Positions 25,190 to 33,908 of a DNA stretch of 64,000 nucleotides are shown here, in pieces; the first letter of the stretch is position 1, and each line of letters starts with the position of its first letter. A model generated the notes under the pieces. That model did not search any database, was not told the DNA's origin, and saw nothing but the letters and a program-made list of their open reading frames with translations. The position numbers and the translations under genes were made by a program. The stretch comes from Parabacteroides hominis (GTDB lineage Bacteria; Bacteroidota; Bacteroidia; Bacteroidales; Tannerellaceae), in contig NZ_JACOOJ010000002.1 of NCBI RefSeq assembly GCF_014287585.1, positions 62,001 to 126,000 on the forward strand, read 5' to 3'.

Positions 25190-26698
25190 TTAATAACCTT
25201 CATTCTGTTGTCCTTTGATCTGCGGGTTGGAGTCGATTTCATCTTTCGGGATCGGCCATACCCACATGTGGTCGTCCGCTGATTTGACCATATCCGTACC
25301 CAAAGCCGGCAGATAAGACTGAACCTGCGCTTCGCTCGTAGAACGGTTCAGCCCCTTCTTCCAACGTTTCATGTTAAAGATATGGGGATCTTCGCCGAAC
25401 AATTCGCGGACATATTCATCCTGAATCTCTTTCATCAAAGCATCGCCACTATACGCCTTGTCGTTCCATCCTTTGATACGGGCAGCTTTCAATTCGTTCA
25501 ATATTTCGGACGCATTGGCTGCATCACCGGACATAGCGTATGCTTCTGCCGCTATCAGATACATTTCAGAGATACGAAATGCTTTCGTCTTATTGACATT
25601 AGAGCTCTTCCCGTCATAAAAATCAGGATTTCCCGGCCATTTTTTACAATAAGTAAGCATAAAATCGCTCACAGACTGAGCGTCGATCGAATCATAAGTA
25701 AAGTAAGCATCATAACGAATGTCATTATCCTGATCATACAACCCTAATACCGTTTTAGTCGGTATGTAAGAAGGACGAGGCAAAACATCAATAATTCCGC
25801 TAAAAGCACTACCCAACGAATTCGGACACTCTTCCTGCCCTTTAATCATGGCGAACTGCCAGATTGCCTCCGTACCGTTGTCATGCACCCACATATCCGC
25901 ATAGGCATCGGCATCTGTCATCAAAGGATATGTCCCGCTATCGATCAATGAAGTCGCAGCGGAAATCGCGCTCGGATAATCTTCCTTCTCAAGAGCCACA
26001 CGAGCTTTCAGAGCTTTGACGACATCTTTCGTGATATAAGCTGAATTCTGTTCTCCGGCAGTTATCACCAATTCTTCCGCCTTGGCCAAATCATCATCTA
26101 TTTGTGCAAAGGTTTCAGCCAAAGAACTCCGTTCCGGATAGCTGGCATCATTAGAGGAAGGATTGTATTCGTAAACCAAAGGCACACCATAATCGCTGGT
26201 AGCCGTAGAAGCCTCGTAGCTTTTACAGAAATGACGCGCTAACTCGAAATAGGCAAACGCACGCGAAAAATAAGCATGCCCCATATAAAGGCGAACCGAT
26301 GCCCGATCCGCATCCGACAGCGTATTGGCGTCCAGCAAAGCCTGTGCTCCCTTCAACAAGACATTGGCATTAGCAATATAATTATAGTTATTGCTCCAGC
26401 ATCCCGAAAAAGCGCCATCCGTAATCGTAAATTCCCAACGGTAAAAAGCTCCGTATGTATTTCCGTAATCGGCAGTGGCGGTTATCAAGCCAGACTGAAC
26501 CAAGGCATCCATTGCATACGTGTTTTGCAAATATGAACGCCACTCCGCATGAAACAAATTACTGTATTTCTGACAGTCCAAGACGGATTGGACCGATTCA
26601 TTCGTCGCAATAGAAGTTTCCGACGTCAGATCCATGTCGCAAGCAGTAAAAGCCGCACAGCAACAGGCAAACAAAGACAATATAGTTTTCTTTTTCAT
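25190..26698 (-). CDS. SusD/RagB family nutrient-binding lipoprotein
   Basis: A 502-residue surface lipoprotein with lipobox FTAC (MKKKTILSLFACCCAAFTAC). The SusD-like N-terminal part has TPR-type helices (LYMGHAYFSRAFAYFELARHFCKSYE is a typical family block). The C-terminal RagB/SusD domain shows FRISEMYLIAAEAYAMSG and EYVRELFGEDPHIFNMKRW. It caps the SusC transporter and binds the substrate before import. It starts 22 bp after susC and must be co-transcribed with it, so it shares the susC promoter switch. Ligand not deducible; a neighbouring peptidase-like lipoprotein makes peptides possible. Confidence 0.95.
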   Translation of the reverse strand: MKKKTILSLFACCCAAFTACDMDLTSETSIATNESVQSVLDCQKYSNLFHAEWRSYLQNTYAMDALVQSGLITATADYGNTYGAFYRWEFTITDGAFSGCWSNNYNYIANANVLLKGAQALLDANTLSDADRASVRLYMGHAYFSRAFAYFELARHFCKSYEASTATSDYGVPLVYEYNPSSNDASYPERSSLAETFAQIDDDLAKAEELVITAGEQNSAYITKDVVKALKARVALEKEDYPSAISAATSLIDSGTYPLMTDADAYADMWVHDNGTEAIWQFAMIKGQEECPNSLGSAFSGIIDVLPRPSYIPTKTVLGLYDQDNDIRYDAYFTYDSIDAQSVSDFMLTYCKKWPGNPDFYDGKSSNVNKTKAFRISEMYLIAAEAYAMSGDAANASEILNELKAARIKGWNDKAYSGDALMKEIQDEYVRELFGEDPHIFNMKRWKKGLNRSTSEAQVQSYLPALGTDMVKSADDHMWVWPIPKDEIDSNPQIKGQQNEGY

Positions 26699-26720
26699 AT
26701 TTCTGTTCTTTTTTAATTAA

Positions 26721-29681
26721 TTAGAATGTAAACTCAGCTCCGAACGAGAATTGACGGGTATTCGGATATTTACCTAACTGCAAATTCGAATCGACTTCCG
26801 GGTCAGCACCTTGGTATTTTGTTGCAGTCAACAAGTTACGTCCGACAGCAAAGACTCTTAGCCCCCGGATAAAGCCTGTTTTTCTCAACATACTTTGTGG
26901 CAGATTATAACCGATAGTCAAGCTTTTCAAACGCAAGAAAGAAGCATTCTCCAATAAATGCGTGTCGAAATATCTCGGAGAATTAACAGCTGCAATATTC
27001 GTGATCTGCCCCGGAGTAGTCCACATGTTTTGCATTTCAACAGTTTGGTTCAATTGACCTACAAAATTCGGATTTTCAACGAAGTAACGGTCATTGTCAA
27101 TCATATACTTACCCAACATGAAAGAGAAATCGGCGTTCACACTGAAGCCTTTCCAATCGAAACGTGTACTGAAACCGCCTGACCACGGAGCATATTGTTG
27201 TTTTCCTGTATATGCTGCATTATTTTCATCATATACTTTCGTCTCATTTCCATCCTTGTCCAACCAGATTTGCTGTCCGTCCTGCGGATCGACACCTACC
27301 CATCTAACATAATAGAATTCTCCGTAAGGCTTTCCCACCTCATATTTCAAACCGGTGTTTGCCACAACATATTCATCACGTCCTCCAAATAATTCCGTTA
27401 TTTCGTTTTTGTTGTAGTTAATATTGGCCGATACACTCCAAAACATGTCTTTATTGGATATAATATCGTAAGAAGCGGACAACTCAACACCTCTGTTAAA
27501 CATACTACCGATGTTTCCCCAACCGGAACCATGTCCTGTTGTATAAGAGAACGGAATCGTCATCAACATATCCTGCGTCACTTTATTATAAAAATCAAAG
27601 TCAATGTTCAATCGATTGAAGAAACAAGAGTTAAATCCGATATTCAACGTCTTTTGCTTTTCCCAAGTCAAATCATCATTTTGCACGGAAGAAATGGCAA
27701 AATACTGCCCTCCGTTATAATTGCCCGTACCGATCAGACCTAAGGCCGGATAATAAGGATCACCTTCAAAAGCCGAGTTACCGGTTGTTCCGTAACTTGC
27801 CTTCACACGCAGATCTGACAACCAATCAACATCAGAAAGGAATCCTTCTTTCTTCATATTCCACATCGCTCCTACAGAGAAGAATGAAGCCCAACGATTA
27901 TTAACACCGAACAAGGAAGAACCGTCTGTACGATAAGAAGCGTCCAAATAATACTTCTCATCAAAATTATATTCGGCACGGGCAAAGAAAGAATTCATCA
28001 CTTTCTTTTTCAAATCAGCACTCGGCTTTTTATACGTTGTACCATGACTTACCAATGTCAAGCGATCATCTGTAATCCCATCTACGCTTGTACCGAAAGA
28101 ACTGCCATCATAAATAATAGATTCCTGACCGATGAGGGCTGTGAAATTATGCAATTTGTTGATCTCAAACTTATATTCAGCGGTATTCGTTAAAGTAAAA
28201 GAAGAATAACGCTGGAAAGTTTCAGCAGCCGAACCCGAATAATTATTATATTTGGCAGGATTATTTCTATAACGATATCTATAATCGAAAGCATCCATAG
28301 CCTGAGAAGCACGTAGTGTCAGCCCCTTTATCGGAGTTATTTCTTCAAACATATTCCCGAAAAGACGGATCTTATTTTTTTCCGTCGGCTGGTTTTCTAA
28401 TAAATAATATGGATTCCACAATCCCAAAACATCTAACAAATCTTTGCGCTTTCCATATGAAATACTACCGTCCGCATTTTCTAACACTTCATACGGAGTT
28501 TCGAACGGGAAAGCCCAACGGCTCAATGTCGACACATTATACCAGCTATTCCCTGTTCCGGCAAATCCATTAGTTTCCCAGTCTTCATAAGACAAACCTA
28601 AATTCACACCAACACGCAACCAATCGAAAACCTTCGTATCCAGATTACTGCGCAATGTCTCGCGGCGCATTCCCGAAGCAGGCTCCACACCATCGGCATC
28701 ATAATGGCTGGCAGAAATAAAATAATTCGTTTTGTTGGCCATCCCGGAAATACTTGCATCCAATTGCCAAGTCGGTGCATTATCTTTCAGAAAATAGTCT
28801 TTCCAGTCCGTCGAGATCCCTAAACGCATTGCATTTTCAATTTGGGAAAAATCAGCATTCGGATTAATTGTTTTCCATAAATTATAATATTGCGTCGTAT
28901 TCATCATCTCTGATGTCGGCAATGCTGGTTGAGAAAATCCATATTGTCCTTTTACCATCACGGTCGGCTTCGAACCTCTTCCTCGTTTACTCGTAATCAC
29001 AACCACACCGTTTGCTGCACGCGAACCGTAGATAGAAGTTGAAGAAGCATCTTTCAGAATCGTCACATTTTCGATATCGCTCGGATTCAAAGCAGTGAAC
29101 ACGCCACTTGATATCGGGGAGCCATCCAAGATAAACAACGGTTCCGTTGAAGAGTTGATAGATCCGACACCACGCATACGCATGGACACATTTTCACTCG
29201 GTTCGCCCGAAGAGGTAAAGACCTGCAAACCGGCGACCTGTCCTTGTAGAGCATCTGCAAAGTTCGCACTTGGGCGGTTCGAAATTCTTTCCGATTTAAC
29301 AGAGGCTACTGATCCGACCATCGAACCTAATTTTTTTGCAGAACCGTAAGTCCCGGTAATTAATACTTCATCCAACATTTCAGACGATGTTCTCATCCGA
29401 ATAGTCAAATTGGGTTTAATTCTCACGATTTGTGCCTCCATACCGACGTATGACACTTCCAATTCTTTCGCAGAACCGGGAACATTATTCAAACTAAAAA
29501 AACCATCTGCATCAGTCACAGTTCCAATGTTTGTCCCCTTCACCATTACAGTCGCACCAATAACCGCTTCTCCATCCTCTTCCGACAAGACTTTCCCTGT
29601 CACTTTGGATACTTGAGCCATTACCATACCTATACCTATTATACAACAGGTAAGCAACAACAACATTCTTCTTTTCATCAT
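26721..29681 (-). CDS. SusC/RagA family TonB-linked outer-membrane transporter
   Basis: A TonB-dependent importer of about 986 residues from the tandem ATG at 29681/29678 (MMKRRMLLLLTCCIIGIGMVMAQ, signal peptide). The longer frame to 29714 only adds 11 residues. Order: carboxypeptidase-D-like domain (VTGKVLSEEDGEAVIGATVMVKGT), TonB box and plug (LDEVLITGTYGSAKK, VSMRMRGVGSINSSTEPLFILDG, SIYGSRAANGVVVITSK), then a 22-strand barrel ending in FSFGAEFTF. No STN domain, so no direct anti-sigma signalling. The gene lies 43 bp from a segment flanked by inverted repeats whose promoter points the other way, so in this orientation it is probably silent. Confidence 0.95.
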   Translation of the reverse strand: MMKRRMLLLLTCCIIGIGMVMAQVSKVTGKVLSEEDGEAVIGATVMVKGTNIGTVTDADGFFSLNNVPGSAKELEVSYVGMEAQIVRIKPNLTIRMRTSSEMLDEVLITGTYGSAKKLGSMVGSVASVKSERISNRPSANFADALQGQVAGLQVFTSSGEPSENVSMRMRGVGSINSSTEPLFILDGSPISSGVFTALNPSDIENVTILKDASSTSIYGSRAANGVVVITSKRGRGSKPTVMVKGQYGFSQPALPTSEMMNTTQYYNLWKTINPNADFSQIENAMRLGISTDWKDYFLKDNAPTWQLDASISGMANKTNYFISASHYDADGVEPASGMRRETLRSNLDTKVFDWLRVGVNLGLSYEDWETNGFAGTGNSWYNVSTLSRWAFPFETPYEVLENADGSISYGKRKDLLDVLGLWNPYYLLENQPTEKNKIRLFGNMFEEITPIKGLTLRASQAMDAFDYRYRYRNNPAKYNNYSGSAAETFQRYSSFTLTNTAEYKFEINKLHNFTALIGQESIIYDGSSFGTSVDGITDDRLTLVSHGTTYKKPSADLKKKVMNSFFARAEYNFDEKYYLDASYRTDGSSLFGVNNRWASFFSVGAMWNMKKEGFLSDVDWLSDLRVKASYGTTGNSAFEGDPYYPALGLIGTGNYNGGQYFAISSVQNDDLTWEKQKTLNIGFNSCFFNRLNIDFDFYNKVTQDMLMTIPFSYTTGHGSGWGNIGSMFNRGVELSASYDIISNKDMFWSVSANINYNKNEITELFGGRDEYVVANTGLKYEVGKPYGEFYYVRWVGVDPQDGQQIWLDKDGNETKVYDENNAAYTGKQQYAPWSGGFSTRFDWKGFSVNADFSFMLGKYMIDNDRYFVENPNFVGQLNQTVEMQNMWTTPGQITNIAAVNSPRYFDTHLLENASFLRLKSLTIGYNLPQSMLRKTGFIRGLRVFAVGRNLLTATKYQGADPEVDSNLQLGKYPNTRQFSFGAEFTF

Positions 29682-29723
29682 AATTACACATTTAGATTTA
29701 TTGTATAAGTTCATTAGACTATT

Positions 29724-29740
29724 TAGTTCTGGTAGAACTA
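29724..29740 (+). repeat. Left inverted repeat of the invertible segment
   Basis: TAGTTCTGGTAGAACTA, itself a near-palindrome of the form AGTTC-N5-GAACT with an asymmetric centre (TGGTA). Similarity to the right arm continues inward (GTTTTTT/TGGGG-like). Confidence 0.85.
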
Positions 29741-29982
29741 ATAGTTTTTTGGGGATGAACCTATATTCAACATGGACATAAGCATGTGTAAATAAGATTA
29801 TTACATTTAAAATAACATAAGAACTAAAACGTTATGATTTTTAATTACAAGTGTTAAAAATATTGATTCATACTACAGTCTTTTTATGCATCTGATTGTA
29901 GGATGACAGTTATAATATAAGGCATTGACTTAATATTCAAAACTATGTTATACGACATATCCATATGCAAATTTGAACATAA

Positions 29983-30016
29983 TTTGATTTTTATAAATAA
30001 TACATTTGTATATTTG
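29983..30016 (+). promoter_or_regulatory. Promoter inside the invertible segment
   Basis: The -33-like TTTG (29983-29986) and -7 TATATTTG (30009-30016) are separated by 22 bp, slightly more than the usual 19-21 for Bacteroidetes sigma-ABfr promoters. It faces the right-hand repeat at 30033 and has no gene within 500 bp downstream in this direction. Confidence 0.65.
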
Positions 30017-30032
30017 CACCCAAATAAAAACA

Positions 30033-30049
30033 TAGTTCTACCAGAACTA
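30033..30049 (-). repeat. Right inverted repeat of the invertible segment
   Basis: TAGTTCTACCAGAACTA on the plus strand, the exact reverse complement of 29724-29740. The central five bases (TACCA) give the direction. Confidence 0.85.
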
Positions 30050-30404
30050 CGTCATATCTATTTTATTCAGCGGTTAAAGAATAGAGGAAGAAAGAGATTA
30101 GCGCGCTATTTGTCTATTTATAAATCAATTATATGAAATAAATTTTATTAACAAATAAAAACATAAACCAAACAACAAACATAGTATAATACTCTAATAG
30201 GCTTATACCATTACAGTTATTCACATATCGTAAAGTGATACCCTTTTCAAACGGTAGAAATAAATTAAACTTCTACCATATAACGCCATCCAGCTTTTGC
30301 CTAAAAGGAGACAGGCGATTGTGGCTAAACTTCCTTTCCTTAGCCATACACAATCTTTTCTTAAAATAACCCCCAACTCCTGAACATTTTCCCCCGATCT
30401 GTCG

Positions 30405-30412
30405 TATATTTG
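30405..30412 (+). promoter_or_regulatory. -7 box for the HU-like gene
   Basis: TATATTTG (TAnnTTTG) about 180 bp before the HU-like start. If used, the 22-bp repeats at 30427-30514 would be in the transcribed leader. Confidence 0.5.
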
Positions 30413-30426
30413 TAGCTCAACGATCT

Positions 30427-30514
30427 GCCTGTCGACAATTGTCAGCAAGCCTGCCGATAATTGTCGACAAGTTTGCCGACAGTTGTCAACAGGCCTGCCG
30501 ACGGTTATCGACAA
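30427..30514 (+). repeat. Four tandem 22-bp repeats in the HU-like leader
   Basis: Units start at 30427, 30449, 30471 and 30493, each of the form GCCTGCCGAC-A-x-TTGTCGACAA with small changes. Each unit contains dyad parts such as TTGTCGACAA. They lie between a promoter box and the start of the HU-like gene, so they could be protein-binding iterons or RNA hairpins. Confidence 0.85.
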
Positions 30515-30591
30515 ACGATTACCCGGAGGGAAAAACAAAACAGCCGGAGGATATTTCCGATTATCTGCCGGGTAATTAAACAATAGAAGCA

Positions 30592-31185
30592 ATGGCAATT
30601 AAATTCAGCGTACACAAAACTCCGCAACCGAACGACAGGAAGGGGAAACAACTTACACACGCACGGGCAATCGCGCGCAGTACACAAAAAATGGACGATA
30701 TCTGCGCTTTGGTCTGCGAACGGGGCTCTATCTCGTCGGCCGACGTCAAAGCCGTGCTCGACTCCTTCGTCTGGGTAATCGGGCATTCGCTCAAATACGG
30801 GGACAATGTTGAACTGGAAGGCTTGGGGCACTTCTCCCCTTCCCTGCGCACGCAGAAATTGCCTGACGGCAGGTCGGTCGTAAGTCTTGACAACGTGAAC
30901 TTCCGTTGCTCGGAAAAGCTGAAGAACGAGTTGAAATCCGCTCAGTTGGAAAAGATAAAAACAGCTACTTGCTATATGCCGGAGGAGCGCAAAACAAGGA
31001 TGCTGGACTATCTGCAGCGCAATGAAAGCATCACGACGATCACATACACGAAATTGAACGCCTGCTCCCGCTACCAGGCGACAGCCGACCTGAAAAAATA
31101 TGTCGAAGAAGGATTGCTATATCGTGTAGGGGGCAGCACGCATGTGACTTATTTGCTGGCGGAAAATCCGGAAAAAGAGATATAA
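30592..31185 (+). CDS. HU-family DNA-binding protein with C-terminal extension
   Basis: At 197 residues this is twice the length of HU. Residues about 1-120 match the Bacteroidetes HU-like (HU-HIG type) domain: AIKFSVHKTPQP, then GSISSADVKAVLDSFVWVIGHSLKYGDNVELEGLGHFSPSL. The last 70 residues (KTRMLDYLQRNESITTITYTKLNACSRYQATADLKKYVEEGLLYRVG) look like a winged-helix repeat, giving a second possible DNA contact. It is preceded by a 170-bp leader with four 22-bp repeats, consistent with autoregulation. It stands alone on the plus strand. Nucleoid or locus-specific role cannot be decided. Confidence 0.88.
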   Translation: MAIKFSVHKTPQPNDRKGKQLTHARAIARSTQKMDDICALVCERGSISSADVKAVLDSFVWVIGHSLKYGDNVELEGLGHFSPSLRTQKLPDGRSVVSLDNVNFRCSEKLKNELKSAQLEKIKTATCYMPEERKTRMLDYLQRNESITTITYTKLNACSRYQATADLKKYVEEGLLYRVGGSTHVTYLLAENPEKEI

Positions 31186-31190
31186 TTGCG

Positions 31191-31198
31191 TATATTTG
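31191..31198 (+). promoter_or_regulatory. -7 box for the AAA-ATPase_like gene
   Basis: TATATTTG starting 5 bp after the HU-like stop and 29 bp before the next ATG, matching TAnnTTTG. Confidence 0.45.
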
Positions 31199-31226
31199 TC
31201 AAGATATCAATCATTTATCAAAGGAG

Positions 31227-32948
31227 ATGGAGAATAAAATCAAATATAAGATTCCGTATGCGGTAATGAACTTCGCTAAAATACGTGAAGACAATTATTA
31301 TTTCGTAGACAAGACAAACTACATTGCAGAACTCGAAAAATACGAAGTACCGGTCTTCCTGCGCCCCCGCCGGTTTGGAAAAAGTTTGTTTTGCACGATG
31401 CTCGATTATTATTACGACCTGAACGAAGCGCATCGTTTCGAGCGGCTGTTCGGCGATACCTGGATCGGGCAGCATCCTACCGGACGGCAGAATCGTTACA
31501 TGGTGCTGCACTTGGATTTCTCCATCGTTCCGATAGCTGATAACCTGGAAGACCTCGAACAAAACTTCAATGATATCATTTCACCTTATATGGCCGGTTT
31601 CGTGCAAGTATACGGGAAATACATGAAAGGTTTCGAGTTCAGCAATCCCAAAAATGCGACGGTCCAATTCTCCAATATACTGGAATATGTGCAGCGAAAC
31701 AATCTTCCGCCTGTCTACGTTATTATAGATGAATATGACAATTTCACCAACCAGTTGATCACGACCAATAAAGATTCCCTTTACAACGAGCTGACAACCG
31801 GAGACAGCTTCCTGCGTACTTTCTTCAAAATCATCAAAGAGGGCGTAAAGACCCGAAGCGTCGGCGGCGTGTTCATCACCGGCGTGTTGCCGATCACGAT
31901 GGATGACCTGACAAGCGGGTTCAATATTGCAGAAATGGTTACTTTGCAACCGAACTTAGTCAACATGCTCGGTTTTACCCATAAAGAAACGGAAGATTAC
32001 TTGCAGACGATTTTCAGTGCGTACGGCTTCGATGAGAATTTACTGCCGGAAGTCCGCCAGATCATCCGCAACAACTACGACGGTTATCGCTTCCTGCCTG
32101 GGGCCGAACCGATCTACAACTCCACAATCCTGACCTATTTCTTAAAAGATTTCACGATCAACGGCGGAGTAATCCCCGACGAACTGATCGACGAAAACTT
32201 GCGGACGGATTTAGGTTGGATTCGGAAGCTCACATTGGGGCAAGAACGCGCCAAAGATATGCTTCACCGGCTCGTTTACAACGGGACGCTCAGCTATACG
32301 CGGGAGATGCTGAAAAGCAAATTCAGCCGGCAGCAGCTCTTTGAGAAAGAGTTCTATCCGATTTCGCTTTATTATCTGGGGATGACGACTTTGCACAATA
32401 ACTTCCAGATGGTTTTGCCCAATAACACCATGCGAACCATCTTTACGGATTATTATAATACCATAAACGACTTACGGGGAACCGCCGACAAATATGTCGG
32501 TTTCTTCGAACAGTTTACGCATGATCATTCGATCGAAACACTGTTCAACGGATATTATCGAATTTATCTCGGCCAATTTGCCGCGCAGAGCTTTGACAAG
32601 ATGAATGAGAATTTTATCCGCAACACGTTTTATGAATTATGCAATCGTTATCTGAGCAGCGATTACCTGTTTGCCCTGGAACAAAACTATCCGTCAGGAC
32701 GGGCCGATTGGGAGATAACCGGACGTCCCGGAACGGCTTATCATAAAAACAAACAAATCGTTGAATTCAAATACTTCCCAGCAAAAGAGTCCAAGCGTAT
32801 CCTGTCGCTCACAGAACCGTCGCTTGCCGATGCGGAACAGGTCAGCCGATACGCCGACGATGCACAAGAAATGTTCCCGGACTTCAAAATCCGGAAATAT
32901 GTGATTTATATTGCAGGAAACAAAGGATATAAATTATGGGAAATATAG
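31227..32948 (+). CDS. AAA-ATPase_like protein with C-terminal PD-(D/E)XK nuclease-type domain
   Basis: A 573-residue intact member of the family broken at 19218. The N-terminal AAA-ATPase_like domain has IPYAVMNFAKIREDNYYFVDKT, the P-loop-like RPRRFGKSL and Walker B VYVIIDEYDNF, then VFITGVLPITMDDLTSGFNIA. The C-terminal DUF1703/PD-(D/E)XK domain shows GRADWEITG and, after a short loop, QIVEFKYF (the E-x-K pair) before LADAEQVSRYADD. These genes occur in many copies in Bacteroidetes, and their role (defence or mobile-element linked) is unproven. It has its own promoter box. Confidence 0.9.
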   Translation: MENKIKYKIPYAVMNFAKIREDNYYFVDKTNYIAELEKYEVPVFLRPRRFGKSLFCTMLDYYYDLNEAHRFERLFGDTWIGQHPTGRQNRYMVLHLDFSIVPIADNLEDLEQNFNDIISPYMAGFVQVYGKYMKGFEFSNPKNATVQFSNILEYVQRNNLPPVYVIIDEYDNFTNQLITTNKDSLYNELTTGDSFLRTFFKIIKEGVKTRSVGGVFITGVLPITMDDLTSGFNIAEMVTLQPNLVNMLGFTHKETEDYLQTIFSAYGFDENLLPEVRQIIRNNYDGYRFLPGAEPIYNSTILTYFLKDFTINGGVIPDELIDENLRTDLGWIRKLTLGQERAKDMLHRLVYNGTLSYTREMLKSKFSRQQLFEKEFYPISLYYLGMTTLHNNFQMVLPNNTMRTIFTDYYNTINDLRGTADKYVGFFEQFTHDHSIETLFNGYYRIYLGQFAAQSFDKMNENFIRNTFYELCNRYLSSDYLFALEQNYPSGRADWEITGRPGTAYHKNKQIVEFKYFPAKESKRILSLTEPSLADAEQVSRYADDAQEMFPDFKIRKYVIYIAGNKGYKLWEI

Positions 32949-32959
32949 CCAGGATAAAC

Positions 32960-32967
32960 TATCTTTG
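32960..32967 (+). promoter_or_regulatory. -7 box before the truncated ATPase gene
   Basis: TATCTTTG fits TAnnTTTG and sits 67 bp before the ATG at 33034. Confidence 0.4.
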
Positions 32968-33033
32968 TAACCTTAGAGACAGACTAAACGGATATATGTA
33001 ACCAGCTGTAACAACACAAAAGGACTATTTGAC

Positions 33034-33891
33034 ATGAACAGTTTAAGCATCAAGAATTACAAGAATCTGGAAGATATACAGATTAATAATCTTGGAACAG
33101 TAAATCTTATTGCCGGTGAAAACAACGTAGGCAAGTCTTCACTGTTGGAAGGGATTTCCATTCTCCAAGCCGGCGGGCGTATTGACTGGCTTAAACAATT
33201 GTTGAAGTTCAGAGGGGAAGGTGTCGACTTTCCGATATACAATAATGAAGAACGCATTCAGAAAGAGATGGAACGGTTTCTTTCTTTTGTTCCGGACTTC
33301 GATAAAAATAAGATGTTTAATTTAACGATTGAATTCAGTTGTTCCGAAAGCTCAAAAATATTTACAAGCAACCTAAAAAAAATAGCGCTCCGATTTGTCC
33401 ATTTCACGGAAATGGAGATTTCCGAAAACGGGATAGATCGTACCATTCGCACGATCATCGAATCTGTTAACCCCTATGAGATATATGACAATCTGGGAAT
33501 CGGGCTCGAAATAACATACGGTAACCAAAAAACAATTTATCCCTTTTATGGCGGCAGAAGCCGTTTTTTGCCAGAGACAACCATTTCCATGCAATATGTC
33601 AAAATGGGCGATACGAACAATGAAGACAACTCTTCCCTATTTGATCGTTTAGCATTAACACCGTTACAGAAAGACGTTATCTCCGCACTGCAAATTATAG
33701 AACCACGCATCAAGGATATTAATTTTCTAAAAGATGAAAAACGACGTTCATCAGCGAATGATGATGCACGCATCCCTTATGTCATCCTCGAAGGAGAAAC
33801 CATACGGAGACGCTTAGGTTCAATGGGAGATGCGATAGCCAAAAGCTATTTGCAAGCAGATTCCGAAATGGGAATATCGTTCACGAACTGA
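33034..33891 (+). pseudogene. Truncated OLD/RecF-like AAA ATPase
   Basis: The 285-residue frame starts as a normal AAA_15/AAA_21 ATPase (SLSIKNYKNLEDIQINNLG, Walker A GENNVGKSS). It keeps the middle region up to RRRLGSMGD, the block that normally precedes the signature helix. After GSMGD it ends in 18 unrelated residues (AIAKSYLQADSEMGISFTN). The Walker B acidic pair and switch His are absent, and the next gene starts 18 bp later, so the 3' third has been deleted. ATP could bind but hydrolysis is unlikely. A decayed defence-type gene is the best reading. Confidence 0.7.
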
Positions 33892-33908
33892 ATTAAAGAC
33901 TTATTTAC

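Larger units (their letters stand above)
29724..30049. promoter_or_regulatory. Probable invertible promoter segment of susC, OFF orientation
   Basis: A 326-bp AT-rich stretch bounded by two 17-bp sequences that are exact reverse complements of each other. A promoter inside points right, away from susC, and no TAnnTTTG box points left. If the segment flipped, the -7 box would land at about 29757-29764 on the minus strand, giving a leader of roughly 70 nt for susC. No recombinase gene lies in the window, so the invertase would act in trans. The rest of the 29682-30591 gap holds no convincing gene. Confidence 0.75.

Noticed and set aside
29945..30136. 63-codon plus-strand frame across the right inverted repeat
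   Set aside because: It contains the promoter and the repeat arm; no ribosome-binding site; composition follows the AT-rich DNA.
30221..30598. 125-codon minus-strand frame before the HU-like gene
   Set aside because: Half of it is the translation of the 22-bp repeats; opposite to the likely leader of the HU-like gene.
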